DNA from: Candidatus Baldrarchaeum yapensis
Lineage (GTDB): Archaea; Asgardarchaeota; Baldrarchaeia; Baldrarchaeales; Baldrarchaeaceae
Reading direction: 5' to 3'
Assembly (NCBI GenBank): GCA_016840465.1
Contig: JAEOSH010000001.1
Location: 1-64,000, forward strand
DNA length: 64,000 nt
Positions 53,241-62,125 of this stretch are shown here, one piece after another (positions within the stretch are counted from its first letter, which is position 1; each line of letters opens with the position of its first letter). The notes beneath the pieces are model-generated. The model did not search any database, was not told the origin of the DNA, and saw only the letters and a program-made list of their open reading frames with translations. The translations under genes were made by a program, and so were the position numbers.

Positions 53241-53722
53241 TGCTCCGCCACCTTAAGTTCATTTCGGTTCTCTATCTAAGAGATTCAGAAAATTTAAAAT
53301 CTTTATGCCGAGATTGCGAATTGAGGGTGTTACCTTTTTCGAGAAAATTATTACCATATGTGAGGACCTTTCATATGAGTATTTTTATCGCCTCATAACA
53401 ACGTGCTTCTCTTCGTTTTTTACGCTCTATATCTCTTTATTAAGCTCGTACTTATCGCTATAAGTAAAGATTGCAATGCTTTTGAGAAACTGTACCATAT
53501 TTGCTCGTAAATATGCAAAAATCTTTATAAACAACGTCTAAATCGAAATATTCGCTATTATAACTTGCAATATGTTAATCTCCTAGTTTGAATATTCACT
53601 GTACTAATTTTCAGATAGCTTTTCTGGAAATCTTCTTCGTCCGATTGTGATGATGCCAGATGTCAAGGAAAAAGATTAGATTGCTGCGAAAAGACAGTGT
53701 ACTAAAATATTTTCGCAAATTA
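53241..53722. other. 480-bp noncoding region between cdhA and ftr
   Basis: The largest gene-free stretch of the right half. It is AT-rich, has stop codons in all frames and carries the cdh promoter candidate. A near-palindromic element CTTTATAAAC occurs at 53523-53532 and could act as TATA box on either strand, while CATATG appears twice (53356 and 53373) as a small repeat. No RNA gene can be demonstrated. Confidence 0.45.
53289..53301 (-). promoter_or_regulatory. candidate TATA box of the cdh operon
   Basis: On the minus strand GATTTTAAATTTT lies 49-61 bp before the TTG of cdhA, with an AAAG stretch on its upstream side as BRE. It would drive cdhA-B-C-D-E with a leader of about 30 bases. 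Confidence 0.5.
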
Positions 53723-54619
53723 TCATTTGAAGAGTTCATGGAGGTGTATTTTATATTGTCCCAGTTTTCCTCCGTAGTTTCCTGCTGATATCATCTTCAC
53801 TCCAGGAACTTTTGCTGCCTCTCTTATTCCCACGGCCATTGCTTCCTTAACGCTCTCTAAGGTTAGGCCATTTATCACGATCTCGTAGACGCAGTTTACG
53901 CCCTCCGGTATCTTGCTGTCAGTAACTTTTTCTCTTAAAGTTGGACAATATTGGTGATTTGTCGATGCATGCATGAATTTATATTTCAAGCTTCCAACTT
54001 TGCTTCCGCTTCTGCATATACCACCAGGGAATGGTGTTATAACGCCTTCTACTTTGCTAATTACATCAACAGCTCTTTTTGCTGCTTCAAGGCCTGCCTT
54101 GAGGTTTTCAGATAATATTAAGAAGTTTCCTCCGGCAACTCCTTTCTTTCCTCCGAAAGTCTCCTCTATTATGAACTCTCCTTCCATTACCGGAATCTTC
54201 CAGACAGTTCGCCCGCCTATTTCTCCTTTTTCCTCAAATCCATCTCCAAAATATCTGATTTGCCTCCCGGTTGGGAATGTTATTTCTGGATCTTCAAGAG
54301 CATTGAATGCAGCTGTTGTGGGGGCAGTTAATACGCATTGCGATATTCTAGCTAATAATTGCTCACCAAGGCTTTTCTTTTTTGACGTGCAAATAATTAT
54401 AGTTACACCCGGTCTGCCATCGGGGGTTTTTTCCGATGGAACCTCTACGTCTATGCCACACTCGCTTGGGCACATGATTACGGAAGTGCCAAAGCCGACC
54501 GCGCTTCTTGCAGCAGTATATGCCCACTCTAGAGATTCGGCTGTTATTAGAACCCTAGCCATCCACATTTGAAACGCTTCGGCGAATGTATCTTCAATTT
54601 CGACACCATTTATTTTCAT
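53723..54619 (-). CDS. ftr: formylmethanofuran:H4MPT formyltransferase
   Basis: Moves the formyl group from methanofuran to tetrahydromethanopterin, step 2 of the archaeal methyl branch. The opening EIEDTFAEAFQMWMARVLITA and PCECG-like MCPSECGIDVE, GRPG and FPGGICRSGSKVGS are family hallmarks, and the 298-residue length is exact. GGGGTGG precedes the ATG. It is divergent from mtd. Confidence 0.96.
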   Translation of the reverse strand: MKINGVEIEDTFAEAFQMWMARVLITAESLEWAYTAARSAVGFGTSVIMCPSECGIDVEVPSEKTPDGRPGVTIIICTSKKKSLGEQLLARISQCVLTAPTTAAFNALEDPEITFPTGRQIRYFGDGFEEKGEIGGRTVWKIPVMEGEFIIEETFGGKKGVAGGNFLILSENLKAGLEAAKRAVDVISKVEGVITPFPGGICRSGSKVGSLKYKFMHASTNHQYCPTLREKVTDSKIPEGVNCVYEIVINGLTLESVKEAMAVGIREAAKVPGVKMISAGNYGGKLGQYKIHLHELFK

Positions 54620-54723
54620 TTTTGAACCACCCCACTCTGCTACCCGATCTCACGTGTGGGATAACTATTTATTCATTTCAAGATTCCGTTTCATAAAGCG
54701 TTTCGTGGAGATGGGTGAGTGCC

Positions 54724-55566
54724 ATGAAAGAAGTCGTTAGAGTGGGCGTCGTTAAATGCGGAAATCTCGGAACTTCAACCATGGTTGAACTCCTTTTAGA
54801 TGAGAGAGCAGATAGGGAGGACATCGACGTTCGTGTGGTTACGAGTGGTACCAAACTCGCACCCGATGCGGCAGAAGATGCCGCAAAGGCCATCTTGCAA
54901 TTCAATCCGGACCTTGTTATAATAATATCACCGAATGCCGCACTTCCTGGACCCTCACGTGCAAGGGAGGTAATAGCAGGCGCCAACATCCCAACGATAG
55001 TCATAAGCGATGGCCCTGGAAAGAAGGCAGTGAAGGATATCGAGGCAAAGGGCATGGGGTATATAATAATTCCTGCTGATGCAATGCTCGGCGCGCGTAG
55101 GGAGTTCTTAGACCCGATTGAAATGGCAATATTCAATGCAGACATAATAAAGGTACTGGCGGTCACTGGGGTGTTCAACATAGTCTACCAAGAAATCGAT
55201 AAGGTTATAGAGAGCATAAAGAAGGGAGAAAAGCCGGAACTCCCGAAGATAATAATCGATAAAGAACTTGCGACAAACGCTGCCGGCTTTGAGAATCCTT
55301 ATGCACGTGTTAAGGCCATGGCCGCGTATGAGATGGCAAGATTTGTAGCAGATTTGACAGTGGAGGGATGTTTTGTCGTAAAGGAGAGAGAGCGCTACAT
55401 ACCGATAGTTGCAGCCGCACATGAACTCATGAGATATGCCGCATTTCTTGCCGATGAAGCCAGAGAAATAGAGAAGTACGGCGATCATGTACTTAGGATG
55501 CCACATCATAAGACAGGACAGATCCTCATAAAGAGAAAACTCCTTGAGAAACCTGCAAAACAATAA
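54724..55566 (+). CDS. mtd: F420-dependent methylene-H4MPT dehydrogenase
   Basis: Oxidises or forms methylene-H4MPT with coenzyme F420. The start VRVGVVKCGNLGTS and the segment IIISPNAALPGPSRARE are typical of Mtd, and the 280 residues match. ATG at 54724 has GGTGAG upstream; a GTG at 54715 is in frame. It shares the 100-bp upstream region with the divergent ftr, and a T-run terminator follows. Confidence 0.96.
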   Translation: MKEVVRVGVVKCGNLGTSTMVELLLDERADREDIDVRVVTSGTKLAPDAAEDAAKAILQFNPDLVIIISPNAALPGPSRAREVIAGANIPTIVISDGPGKKAVKDIEAKGMGYIIIPADAMLGARREFLDPIEMAIFNADIIKVLAVTGVFNIVYQEIDKVIESIKKGEKPELPKIIIDKELATNAAGFENPYARVKAMAAYEMARFVADLTVEGCFVVKERERYIPIVAAAHELMRYAAFLADEAREIEKYGDHVLRMPHHKTGQILIKRKLLEKPAKQ

Positions 55567-55588
55567 AAAATGCAAAAATTACCTTATC

Positions 55589-55594
55589 TTTTTT
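55589..55594 (+). terminator. T-run terminator after mtd
   Basis: TTTTTT lies 22 bp after the mtd stop codon, between the convergent mtd and polyferredoxin genes. Confidence 0.4.
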
Positions 55595-55610
55595 GACTTA
55601 TACGAGATTG

Positions 55611-56285
55611 TTAGGAGGTTATCGGTTTCAATAACTTCTCTACAATTTCGTTCCAGAACTCCGTATGCTCCCCTTCCCATAGCACTTTTGTCCGCTTTAA
55701 TTCTATTGCTCCCTCAGCAGGGCACGCGAAGACACATGTACCGCAAAATATGCACTTATCCTTGTCCACATTCACCTTTGGAACCTTTTCCCAACCTTTT
55801 GATGGTTTAGGTATAGTAATTGCTTCTGTCGGACAAACATCGGCACATGTGGAGCATCCTCCGGGACATTTATCGATGTTTATCTTTATCTCACCCTCAA
55901 AGTATTTTTTCGCTTTAATTCCATATTTGGGGCACTCTACTTCTTCATACTTAAGTTCCGGTACTGCTTTCTGCTCTTTTAGTATTAATTTGTGCTCTCC
56001 GTTTATTTTGAGTTCTAGAGCACCAAATGGGCATAAAATGTCACATAGGCCGCATAGAGAACATTTTTGTTCGTTTATTATCACGGGCGGCAATTTTGTT
56101 AAACCTCTCTTAGATGCGCCCACTGGCCCGCGCTCGATTGCCTCCTTGGGACAAGCGGTTGCACATATCCCACAACCGACACATAGATTCTTATTTAGGG
56201 TCAATGTGACCCTAACGTTGAGAAGGCGAAGTTCTACGGTCATCCTGTCCTCTTCTATTTTGCGAGCAAGCATGGGGATCGTCAT
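55611..56285 (-). CDS. polyferredoxin, FwdF-like
   Basis: Electron carrier with four 4Fe-4S cysteine groups: CVGCGICATACP, CSLCGLCDILCP, CPGGCSTCADVCP (spaced by three residues) and CIFCGTCVFACP. It resembles one half of the eight-cluster FwdF polyferredoxin. ATG at 56285 is preceded by GGAGG. It is divergent from fwdG-D-B, so it may supply electrons to formylmethanofuran dehydrogenase, but the assignment rests on position. Confidence 0.83.
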   Translation of the reverse strand: MTIPMLARKIEEDRMTVELRLLNVRVTLTLNKNLCVGCGICATACPKEAIERGPVGASKRGLTKLPPVIINEQKCSLCGLCDILCPFGALELKINGEHKLILKEQKAVPELKYEEVECPKYGIKAKKYFEGEIKINIDKCPGGCSTCADVCPTEAITIPKPSKGWEKVPKVNVDKDKCIFCGTCVFACPAEGAIELKRTKVLWEGEHTEFWNEIVEKLLKPITS

Positions 56286-56510
56286 TTTGGCTTTCCTCCG
56301 CGTTAGCATTTAACTATTCGTGTGGCATAGAAGGTGAGCGGTGTCGAGATAGTCTAAAGTTTCATATATTTTAGGATATTGCCCGGAGAGACGAGTCCAC
56401 TGCCACCTTTTGGGTGCCGTGTTTACATATTTATTGCTCTTGCCCGCAGTGATGCCATAGCTAAATTATTAATATGAGGACTTTAAGTACCATAACGCGT
56501 GGTGCCGGAA

Positions 56511-56780
56511 ATGGCGGTGAAAATAGAGATCGATCATCGGAAATGTATGGGTTGTGGAAATTGTGTTGCAGTTTGCCCGGCCAATAGAAAAGCGGATCCT
56601 GCAGTTGCGTTGAGTGGTGCCGTATTTTCCGATAATGTCGTCTTAAGAGTTATAAACGGGGTTGCTTGTGTTATTAATGAAAGTTTATGTTTGGCGCGTG
56701 TCTATGATTGTTCCGCATGTATGGATGTATGTCCCTCAGGCGCTCTTAAATTAACAAAATACCCGCGAAGTAAAAAATAA
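56511..56780 (+). CDS. two-cluster ferredoxin, FwdG-like
   Basis: An 89-residue ferredoxin placed directly before fwdD. The first site is CMGCGNCVAVCP. The second has a longer spacing, CLARVYDC then SACMDVCP (C-x6-C-x2-C-x3-C). A beta hairpin between them (VVLRVINGVACVINE) is shared with the ferredoxin at 62906. The ATG at 56511 has GGTGCCGGAA before it. It probably passes electrons to the FwdB active site. Confidence 0.83.
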   Translation: MAVKIEIDHRKCMGCGNCVAVCPANRKADPAVALSGAVFSDNVVLRVINGVACVINESLCLARVYDCSACMDVCPSGALKLTKYPRSKK

Positions 56781-56797
56781 GTCAGGGGAGACGTGCA

Positions 56798-57223
56798 ATG
56801 GCGAAGCGGGAGCTGAAGGTGATAATAATAACCGGTAGGTCAATAGAGCAAGGAATAGCGATAGAGGGCGGAAAGATGGAAATGGAATATCCTAGGGCAT
56901 GTGGAGTTTGTTACATGGATCCTTCTGACATGGAAAAACTGGATCTGATAGCAGGCGATCCTGTGCTTGTTAGAACAAAATTCGGCGAGGTTGTTTTGAC
57001 GGCTGTCAGATCGGAATATGCACCCCATGAGGGGATAGTGTTCATTCCCATGGGGCCATGGGCCAACAAAATCATAGACCCCAATACTAGTAGTATTGGA
57101 ATGCCATCCTTTAAGGGTGTAGAGGGTGTCGTCCAGAAGTTGGAAGATTTGGGAAAAAGGCCGCCGACAGCCACCGAAATAGTTGAGGAGGTTAAGAAGA
57201 CGGAGGGGTCCAAATATGCCTGA
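56798..57223 (+). CDS. fwdD: formylmethanofuran dehydrogenase subunit D
   Basis: The molybdopterin-dinucleotide-binding subunit of formylmethanofuran dehydrogenase. ITGRSIEQG at the start, ACGVCYMDPSD, GEVVLTAV and VFIPMGPWANKII are characteristic. Its stop overlaps the fwdB start by 8 bp. Confidence 0.93.
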   Translation: MAKRELKVIIITGRSIEQGIAIEGGKMEMEYPRACGVCYMDPSDMEKLDLIAGDPVLVRTKFGEVVLTAVRSEYAPHEGIVFIPMGPWANKIIDPNTSSIGMPSFKGVEGVVQKLEDLGKRPPTATEIVEEVKKTEGSKYA

Positions 57224-58529
57224 GGTTGTTACGGATGTTGTTTGTCCCTTCTGTGGATGTTTATGTGATGATTTAGAAGTTGTCGTTGAAAATGGAAAGA
57301 TAGTGGAAGTGAGAAACGCCTGCTCACTTGGAACCGCAAAGTTTCTTTCTGCACAGAAGGAGGACAGAATAAGAAAACCTTACATAAGAAAAAACGGAAA
57401 ATTCGTAGAAGTTTCCTTAGAAGAGGCCATTAATAAAGCGGCAGAGATTCTGGTAAATGCCAATAGACCACTACTTTACGGATGGAGCTCCACCGAGTGT
57501 GAGGCGCACAGAGTTGGTATTATGCTGGCTGAGGAGTTAGGTGCCGTTATCGATAACACCGCGAGTGTATGCCACGGGCCATCGATAATAGCCGTACAAG
57601 AAATCGGTCTCAGCGGATGCACGCTGGGACAAGTGAAGAATCGTGCTGATCTGATAATTTATTGGGGCTCCAACCCATCAAGTGCACATCCTAGGCATCT
57701 TAGCAGATATACAATGTTTTGCCGTGGTTTCTTTAGAGATAAAGGGGCAAAGGAACGAACTCTGATAGTAGTTGATGTCAGAAGAACAGATACTGCAAAG
57801 CTTGCCGATTACTTCGTGCAGGTCAAGCCCGGGGGAGATTATGAATTAATACAGGCGCTAAGATATGCTATTAAGACGGGAGATCTGGATAAAAATGAAG
57901 TTTCTGGCGTTCCCAGAGACCTCATATTGAAAATTGCCGAGTTAATGAAAAGTTGTCACTTTGGTGCACTATTCTTCGGCTTAGGTCTTACAATGAGTAA
58001 GGGCAAACATAGAAACATAGATGCGGCTCTAAGTCTTGTTAGGGATCTGAACAGGTACACGAAATTCGTTCTGATGCCCATGCGCGGTCATTACAATGTA
58101 ACGGGCTTTAACACCGTGTCAACATGGATGACCGGCTACCCATTCTCGGTAGATTTCAGCCGTGGGTATCCACGATATAATCCTGGAGAATATTCGGCTG
58201 TTGACGTACTTTTAAGAGAGGAATGTGATGCCGCACTCATCGTTGCGTCAGATCCTGTGTCTCACTTCCCCAGAAAGGCCACAGAGCATCTTGCAAGAAT
58301 TCCTCTCATCGTTATAGATCCGCATTGGACACCTACCGCTATGCTCGCCGACGTAATACTACCGCCTGCGATTGCTGGCATAGAGGTTGATGGGACCGCT
58401 TATAGGATGGACCACGTACCATTGATGTTAAAGAAGGTCATAGATCCACCAGAAGGATGTCTGCCAGACAGAGAACTTGTTAAAATGATTTTAGATAGGG
58501 TTAGGGAATTAAAAGCGAGGAGTTCTTGA
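57216..58529 (+). CDS. fwdB: formylmethanofuran dehydrogenase subunit B
   Basis: Catalytic W/Mo-bis-pterin subunit; reduces CO2 to formate that is passed to methanofuran. The 4Fe-4S site is in CPFCGCLC, with a later Cys36. The metal ligand is Cys119 in SVCHGPS, that is the Cys, not the selenocysteine, form. The 437 residues are complete. ATG at 57216 with GGAGGGG. Subunits A and C are not in the window. It converges on hdrA (1 bp gap). Confidence 0.95.
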   Translation: MPEVVTDVVCPFCGCLCDDLEVVVENGKIVEVRNACSLGTAKFLSAQKEDRIRKPYIRKNGKFVEVSLEEAINKAAEILVNANRPLLYGWSSTECEAHRVGIMLAEELGAVIDNTASVCHGPSIIAVQEIGLSGCTLGQVKNRADLIIYWGSNPSSAHPRHLSRYTMFCRGFFRDKGAKERTLIVVDVRRTDTAKLADYFVQVKPGGDYELIQALRYAIKTGDLDKNEVSGVPRDLILKIAELMKSCHFGALFFGLGLTMSKGKHRNIDAALSLVRDLNRYTKFVLMPMRGHYNVTGFNTVSTWMTGYPFSVDFSRGYPRYNPGEYSAVDVLLREECDAALIVASDPVSHFPRKATEHLARIPLIVIDPHWTPTAMLADVILPPAIAGIEVDGTAYRMDHVPLMLKKVIDPPEGCLPDRELVKMILDRVRELKARSS

Positions 58530-58530
58530 A

Positions 58531-60948
58531 TTAACCAGCAATTTTTCTCTTCTTTCGCTTTTTCAACCACTCTGATATTACTTTCTTCGTGCGCTCTATT
58601 TCCTCACGTGGTATCTTCTTTAGATATTCTACCATTTCACTAATTGCTTGGGCGAATTGTAAGCCTTCTGCAGCGCTGAACCAGGCCAGCCTCACTCTGT
58701 TTGTGTCCACTCCTAACTTTTCTAGTTGCTTTATGAGTCTCTCGTACCTCCGCTGAGCGTTTAGGTTTCCGGAAATATAGTGGCAATCCCCAGGGTGGCA
58801 ACCTGACCATAGAACCATACCTGCGCCCAATTCAAGAGCCCTGTATATGAATTCGGGCTTAACCCTTCCAGAGCACATAACACGTATTATTCTCACATTG
58901 GGCGGATACTGTATTCTACTGACACCCGCAAAATCTGCGCCTGCATAACTGCACCAATTGCAACAAAACGCAATGATCTTTTCTTCTGGATTTTCCTCTA
59001 GCGCTGCCTCTATTTGTGCCATTATTTGCTCATCCGTGAACTTGTTCTGATCAAGTGCGCCTGTGGGACATTCGCCCACACATGTACCACATCCCTTGCA
59101 TGCTGCCAGTGTTATTGTTGGCGGAGTTTTTCGAAGTTCCTCTATCGTTATTGCGTTGAACGGGCAAACCTTCTGGCACAATCCACATGATTTACACACT
59201 TCTGGATGTGCTAAGAAAGATGTTATCCCCTCTACTACCACCTGACCGCTAACAAGCAATCTTGCAGCTCTCGCAGCGGCCGCGCTTGCCTGCGTAACAC
59301 TGTCTTTGATATCCTTCGGCCCCTCCGCACCACCACATATGAATATTCCATCGGTCGCTGTATCTACCGGTCTGAGTTTCGGATGTGCCTCGAGGAAGAA
59401 GCCACTCTCTCCTGTCTGAAGGGGAGTTACTTTTAGTAATTCCTTAGATCCCTCAGATGGCACCGCACCTACCGATAGTATCACGAGATCTGCTTCTATT
59501 GTCATTAATCTACCAGATAGCGTGTCTTCGAATGTTATTAGCAGGTTCTTTGTCTTCTTGTCCTCTCTTATTTCGCTGGGGTGCGCACGTATGAACCGAA
59601 CACCAAACTCTCGCACCCTTCTATACAGTTCCTCAAATCCTTTCCCAAATGCTCTTATGTCCATGTATAACACTGTAATCTCGGTGTCCGGCCAGTGCTC
59701 CTTTATTAAGAAGGCGCTTTTCAGTGTTTCCATGCAACAATAGTATGAGCAGTAAATCCTTCCCGTTCTCTTATCTCTCGTTCCAACACATTGTATGAAA
59801 ACTACATGCTTTGGTCTCTTTCCATCGGAAGGTCTCACGAGTTCGCCACCAGTGGGTCCTGCTGCGTTAGTCAGTCTTTCGAACTCCATCGTTGTGATCA
59901 CGTTTTCGTAGATACCATATCCCCATTCCTTCAGTTCCTCTTTACTAACGGTATCAAATCCAGTTGCTACAATTATGACGCCGACCTTTAACTCCTTGAT
60001 TTCGGGTTGCATGTTGAAATCTATAGCCTTAGGCTCGCAAACTTTCTCACAGAGCCGACATTTGATACAGTGATCCATATCAATGAGGTAAGAGGGAGGA
60101 ATTGCCTGTGCGAATGGTATGTATATTGCTTTTCTTGGTGATAGCCCGACATCAAACTCGTTAGGAACTATTACCGGACAAACGTTTGCGCACTCTCCAC
60201 ATGCAGTACACTTATCTTCGATTACGTATCTGGGCTTTTTCAGTACCTTTACGGTAAAGTTACCGACGTACCCACTTATCTCCAGTATTTCCGAATATGC
60301 CAAAATTTCTACATTTGGATGGTGGTACACCTCAGCCATTTTTGGTGCAAGTATACATATTGAACAATCGAGCGTTGGAAACGTTTTATCAAGTTGGGCC
60401 ATACGTCCTCCTATTGAGGGTGCGCGCTCAACCAGATATACTTTAAACCCCATATCCGCAAGATCTAATGCCGCCTGAATTCCCGCAACTCCTCCTCCTA
60501 TTACCAACGCCTTATTCTCCACCGGAACCACTATATCCTCTAATGGCTTTAACAAACGTGCTTTTGCAACTGCCATCTTAACGAGGTCCTTTGCCTTTTT
60601 TGTCGCCTTTTCGGGTTCCCAGAGATGGACCCATGAACAGTGCTCTCGTATGTTTGCTATTTCTAGTAAGTATTTGTTAAGGCCTGCCTTCTCAACACAT
60701 CTTCTAAACGTTTCCTCGTGAAGGCGAGGGGTACAACATGCTATCACAACGCGATTCAAGTTATATTTCTTTATATCCTCTTGAATTTCTCTTTGTCCGA
60801 CCTCACTGCACGTATATAAGAGATGTTTCGAGACAACAACCCCAGGAAGCGTTGATGCAAATTTTGCAACTTCTTCACAGTCAATAATGCCTCCAATGTT
60901 TTTACCACAGTGACAAACATATACTCCTATTCGCACCTCATCGGACAT
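58531..60948 (-). CDS. hdrA: HdrA-MvhD fusion protein
   Basis: Electron-bifurcating heterodisulfide reductase subunit A fused to the MvhD [2Fe-2S] subunit, 805 residues from the ATG at 60948 (GGAGG upstream). The order is an N-terminal HdrA domain with VYVCHCGKNIGG, the FAD domain (VIGGGVAGIQAALDLA near 155), ferredoxin motifs CTACGECANVCP and CIKCRLCEKVCE, C-terminal ferredoxins CKSCGLCQKVCP and CKGCGTCVGECP, then MvhD (about 656-805) with FCCNWCSYAG, VMCSGRV and GCHPGDCHY. No hdrB or hdrC is adjacent. MvhD normally joins HdrA to a hydrogenase or formate dehydrogenase. Confidence 0.93.
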   Translation of the reverse strand: MSDEVRIGVYVCHCGKNIGGIIDCEEVAKFASTLPGVVVSKHLLYTCSEVGQREIQEDIKKYNLNRVVIACCTPRLHEETFRRCVEKAGLNKYLLEIANIREHCSWVHLWEPEKATKKAKDLVKMAVAKARLLKPLEDIVVPVENKALVIGGGVAGIQAALDLADMGFKVYLVERAPSIGGRMAQLDKTFPTLDCSICILAPKMAEVYHHPNVEILAYSEILEISGYVGNFTVKVLKKPRYVIEDKCTACGECANVCPVIVPNEFDVGLSPRKAIYIPFAQAIPPSYLIDMDHCIKCRLCEKVCEPKAIDFNMQPEIKELKVGVIIVATGFDTVSKEELKEWGYGIYENVITTMEFERLTNAAGPTGGELVRPSDGKRPKHVVFIQCVGTRDKRTGRIYCSYYCCMETLKSAFLIKEHWPDTEITVLYMDIRAFGKGFEELYRRVREFGVRFIRAHPSEIREDKKTKNLLITFEDTLSGRLMTIEADLVILSVGAVPSEGSKELLKVTPLQTGESGFFLEAHPKLRPVDTATDGIFICGGAEGPKDIKDSVTQASAAAARAARLLVSGQVVVEGITSFLAHPEVCKSCGLCQKVCPFNAITIEELRKTPPTITLAACKGCGTCVGECPTGALDQNKFTDEQIMAQIEAALEENPEEKIIAFCCNWCSYAGADFAGVSRIQYPPNVRIIRVMCSGRVKPEFIYRALELGAGMVLWSGCHPGDCHYISGNLNAQRRYERLIKQLEKLGVDTNRVRLAWFSAAEGLQFAQAISEMVEYLKKIPREEIERTKKVISEWLKKRKKRKIAG

Positions 60949-61051
60949 TATCCATTGCCTCCTTTCCGGATTATTGTAACTTGTAATTGTAAGATCAGCT
61001 TGCAGACTGCTCTGTTGTTGAGTAATACTGTTATTAAGCTTCACTTACTCG

Positions 61052-61113
61052 TACTGATGATCTACTAAATTAATACAGGTAAAAGTTTTGTTTGTAATTC
61101 GTGATCATCAGTA
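61052..61113. repeat. 11-bp inverted repeat around hdrA promoter
   Basis: TACTGATGATC (61052-61062) and its exact complement GATCATCAGTA (61103-61113) are separated by 40 bp. Between them, on the minus strand, GTATTAATTTAG (61076-61065) could be the TATA box of hdrA. This layout suggests an operator bound by a dimeric regulator. Confidence 0.55.
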
Positions 61114-61258
61114 TGATTCGAGGTTTATGCTGATTGGACGATTTGTTATTCTGCTCATGTTGCAATTTCCTTATCCACCCACAGCAGAAAGAGTAAGAAT
61201 CACTTACGTAAAAAATTTAACTCGGATCATGATTAAATCATGTACATGGATATGATAT

Positions 61259-61332
<74 letters not shown>

Positions 61333-61336
61333 TTCT

Positions 61337-62125
61337 TCATTTTAGCGTTTTAAACCATTCTTTGATTTCGATCGGGCGAAAGGCTTTTAACACCACACCT
61401 GGAAGTTCATTTCCTATTTCTGCTATGATACCGGGCGCTGTTGTTCCCCTTTTGCATACAATTGCATGTTCTAGTAATCCTAACCTTTCAATTCTTATTA
61501 TGTCTCTTAAGTGGCCTGTTCTTATGATGGCCTTTCGTACCGTCTGGCGGGGAGCGCCGCACACGATCACTCTCTCTAATCCACTTCTTACCCATCTTTT
61601 TATTGTCTTTAATTGATTTTCTGAAATTTCAGCTTCTATCTCCATGTTAACGTTATTTATGTCTACAATTTTTATTTCAACTGGCAAATTGTCTATTAGG
61701 GCGAACTTCTGTGAGATTTGTCTTAATGGAACCTTTGCAGAAGCAACAAGTTGCTTTCTAAGTTTATAAAGCGGAAGAAGTGCATCTTTTGGGACGGGTT
61801 TTACGACTCCTATGTCGACATAGATGCCGTAGCCGAACTCTTCCGAGTCTATTATTCGTCCTCTTAGAACATCTCCTTCGCTTATCTCATCAAACGACTT
61901 TATTGACTGATATTCCATTCTCAGATAATTTGCAGCAACTTCAGCGTCTTCCCCCTCTATAACTACTTTAACATAGTTTCTTTTATTATCTGCGATAGAT
62001 ACGTCAACAATCCTGGCGTCAAGAGACCCTATTTTTCTCTTAATAATATGTTTAAGGGATTGTATTGCCTGATCCCGAAACGGACCGTATATCTTCTCCA
62101 GTAGTATTACCTCGGTGCGTGCCAT
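61337..62125 (-). CDS. DUF2110 protein (TFE neighbour)
   Basis: A conserved archaeal protein of the DUF2110 family, usually encoded directly after TFE. Here it overlaps the TFE gene by 19 bp. Internal parts resemble an RNA-binding S1-like stretch (GDVLRGRIIDSEEFGYGIYVDIG). The rest is alpha/beta with VIVCGAPRQTVRKAI. The function is unknown; the fixed pairing suggests a role in transcription or RNA handling. Confidence 0.88.
   Translation of the reverse strand: MARTEVILLEKIYGPFRDQAIQSLKHIIKRKIGSLDARIVDVSIADNKRNYVKVVIEGEDAEVAANYLRMEYQSIKSFDEISEGDVLRGRIIDSEEFGYGIYVDIGVVKPVPKDALLPLYKLRKQLVASAKVPLRQISQKFALIDNLPVEIKIVDINNVNMEIEAEISENQLKTIKRWVRSGLERVIVCGAPRQTVRKAIIRTGHLRDIIRIERLGLLEHAIVCKRGTTAPGIIAEIGNELPGVVLKAFRPIEIKEWFKTLK

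Noticed and set aside
53356-53378. CATATG repeat as a regulatory palindrome
   Set aside because: The hexamer is itself a palindrome and short, the region is AT-rich, and two copies 17 bp apart can easily occur by chance.
53973-54572. Plus-strand open frame of 199 codons inside ftr
   Set aside because: It lies fully antisense to ftr, and the composition is that of a mirror frame; no recognisable domain.
54678-55181. Minus-strand open frame of 167 codons over mtd
   Set aside because: It is antisense to mtd, with Ser/Ala/Thr-rich low-complexity composition and no supporting signals.
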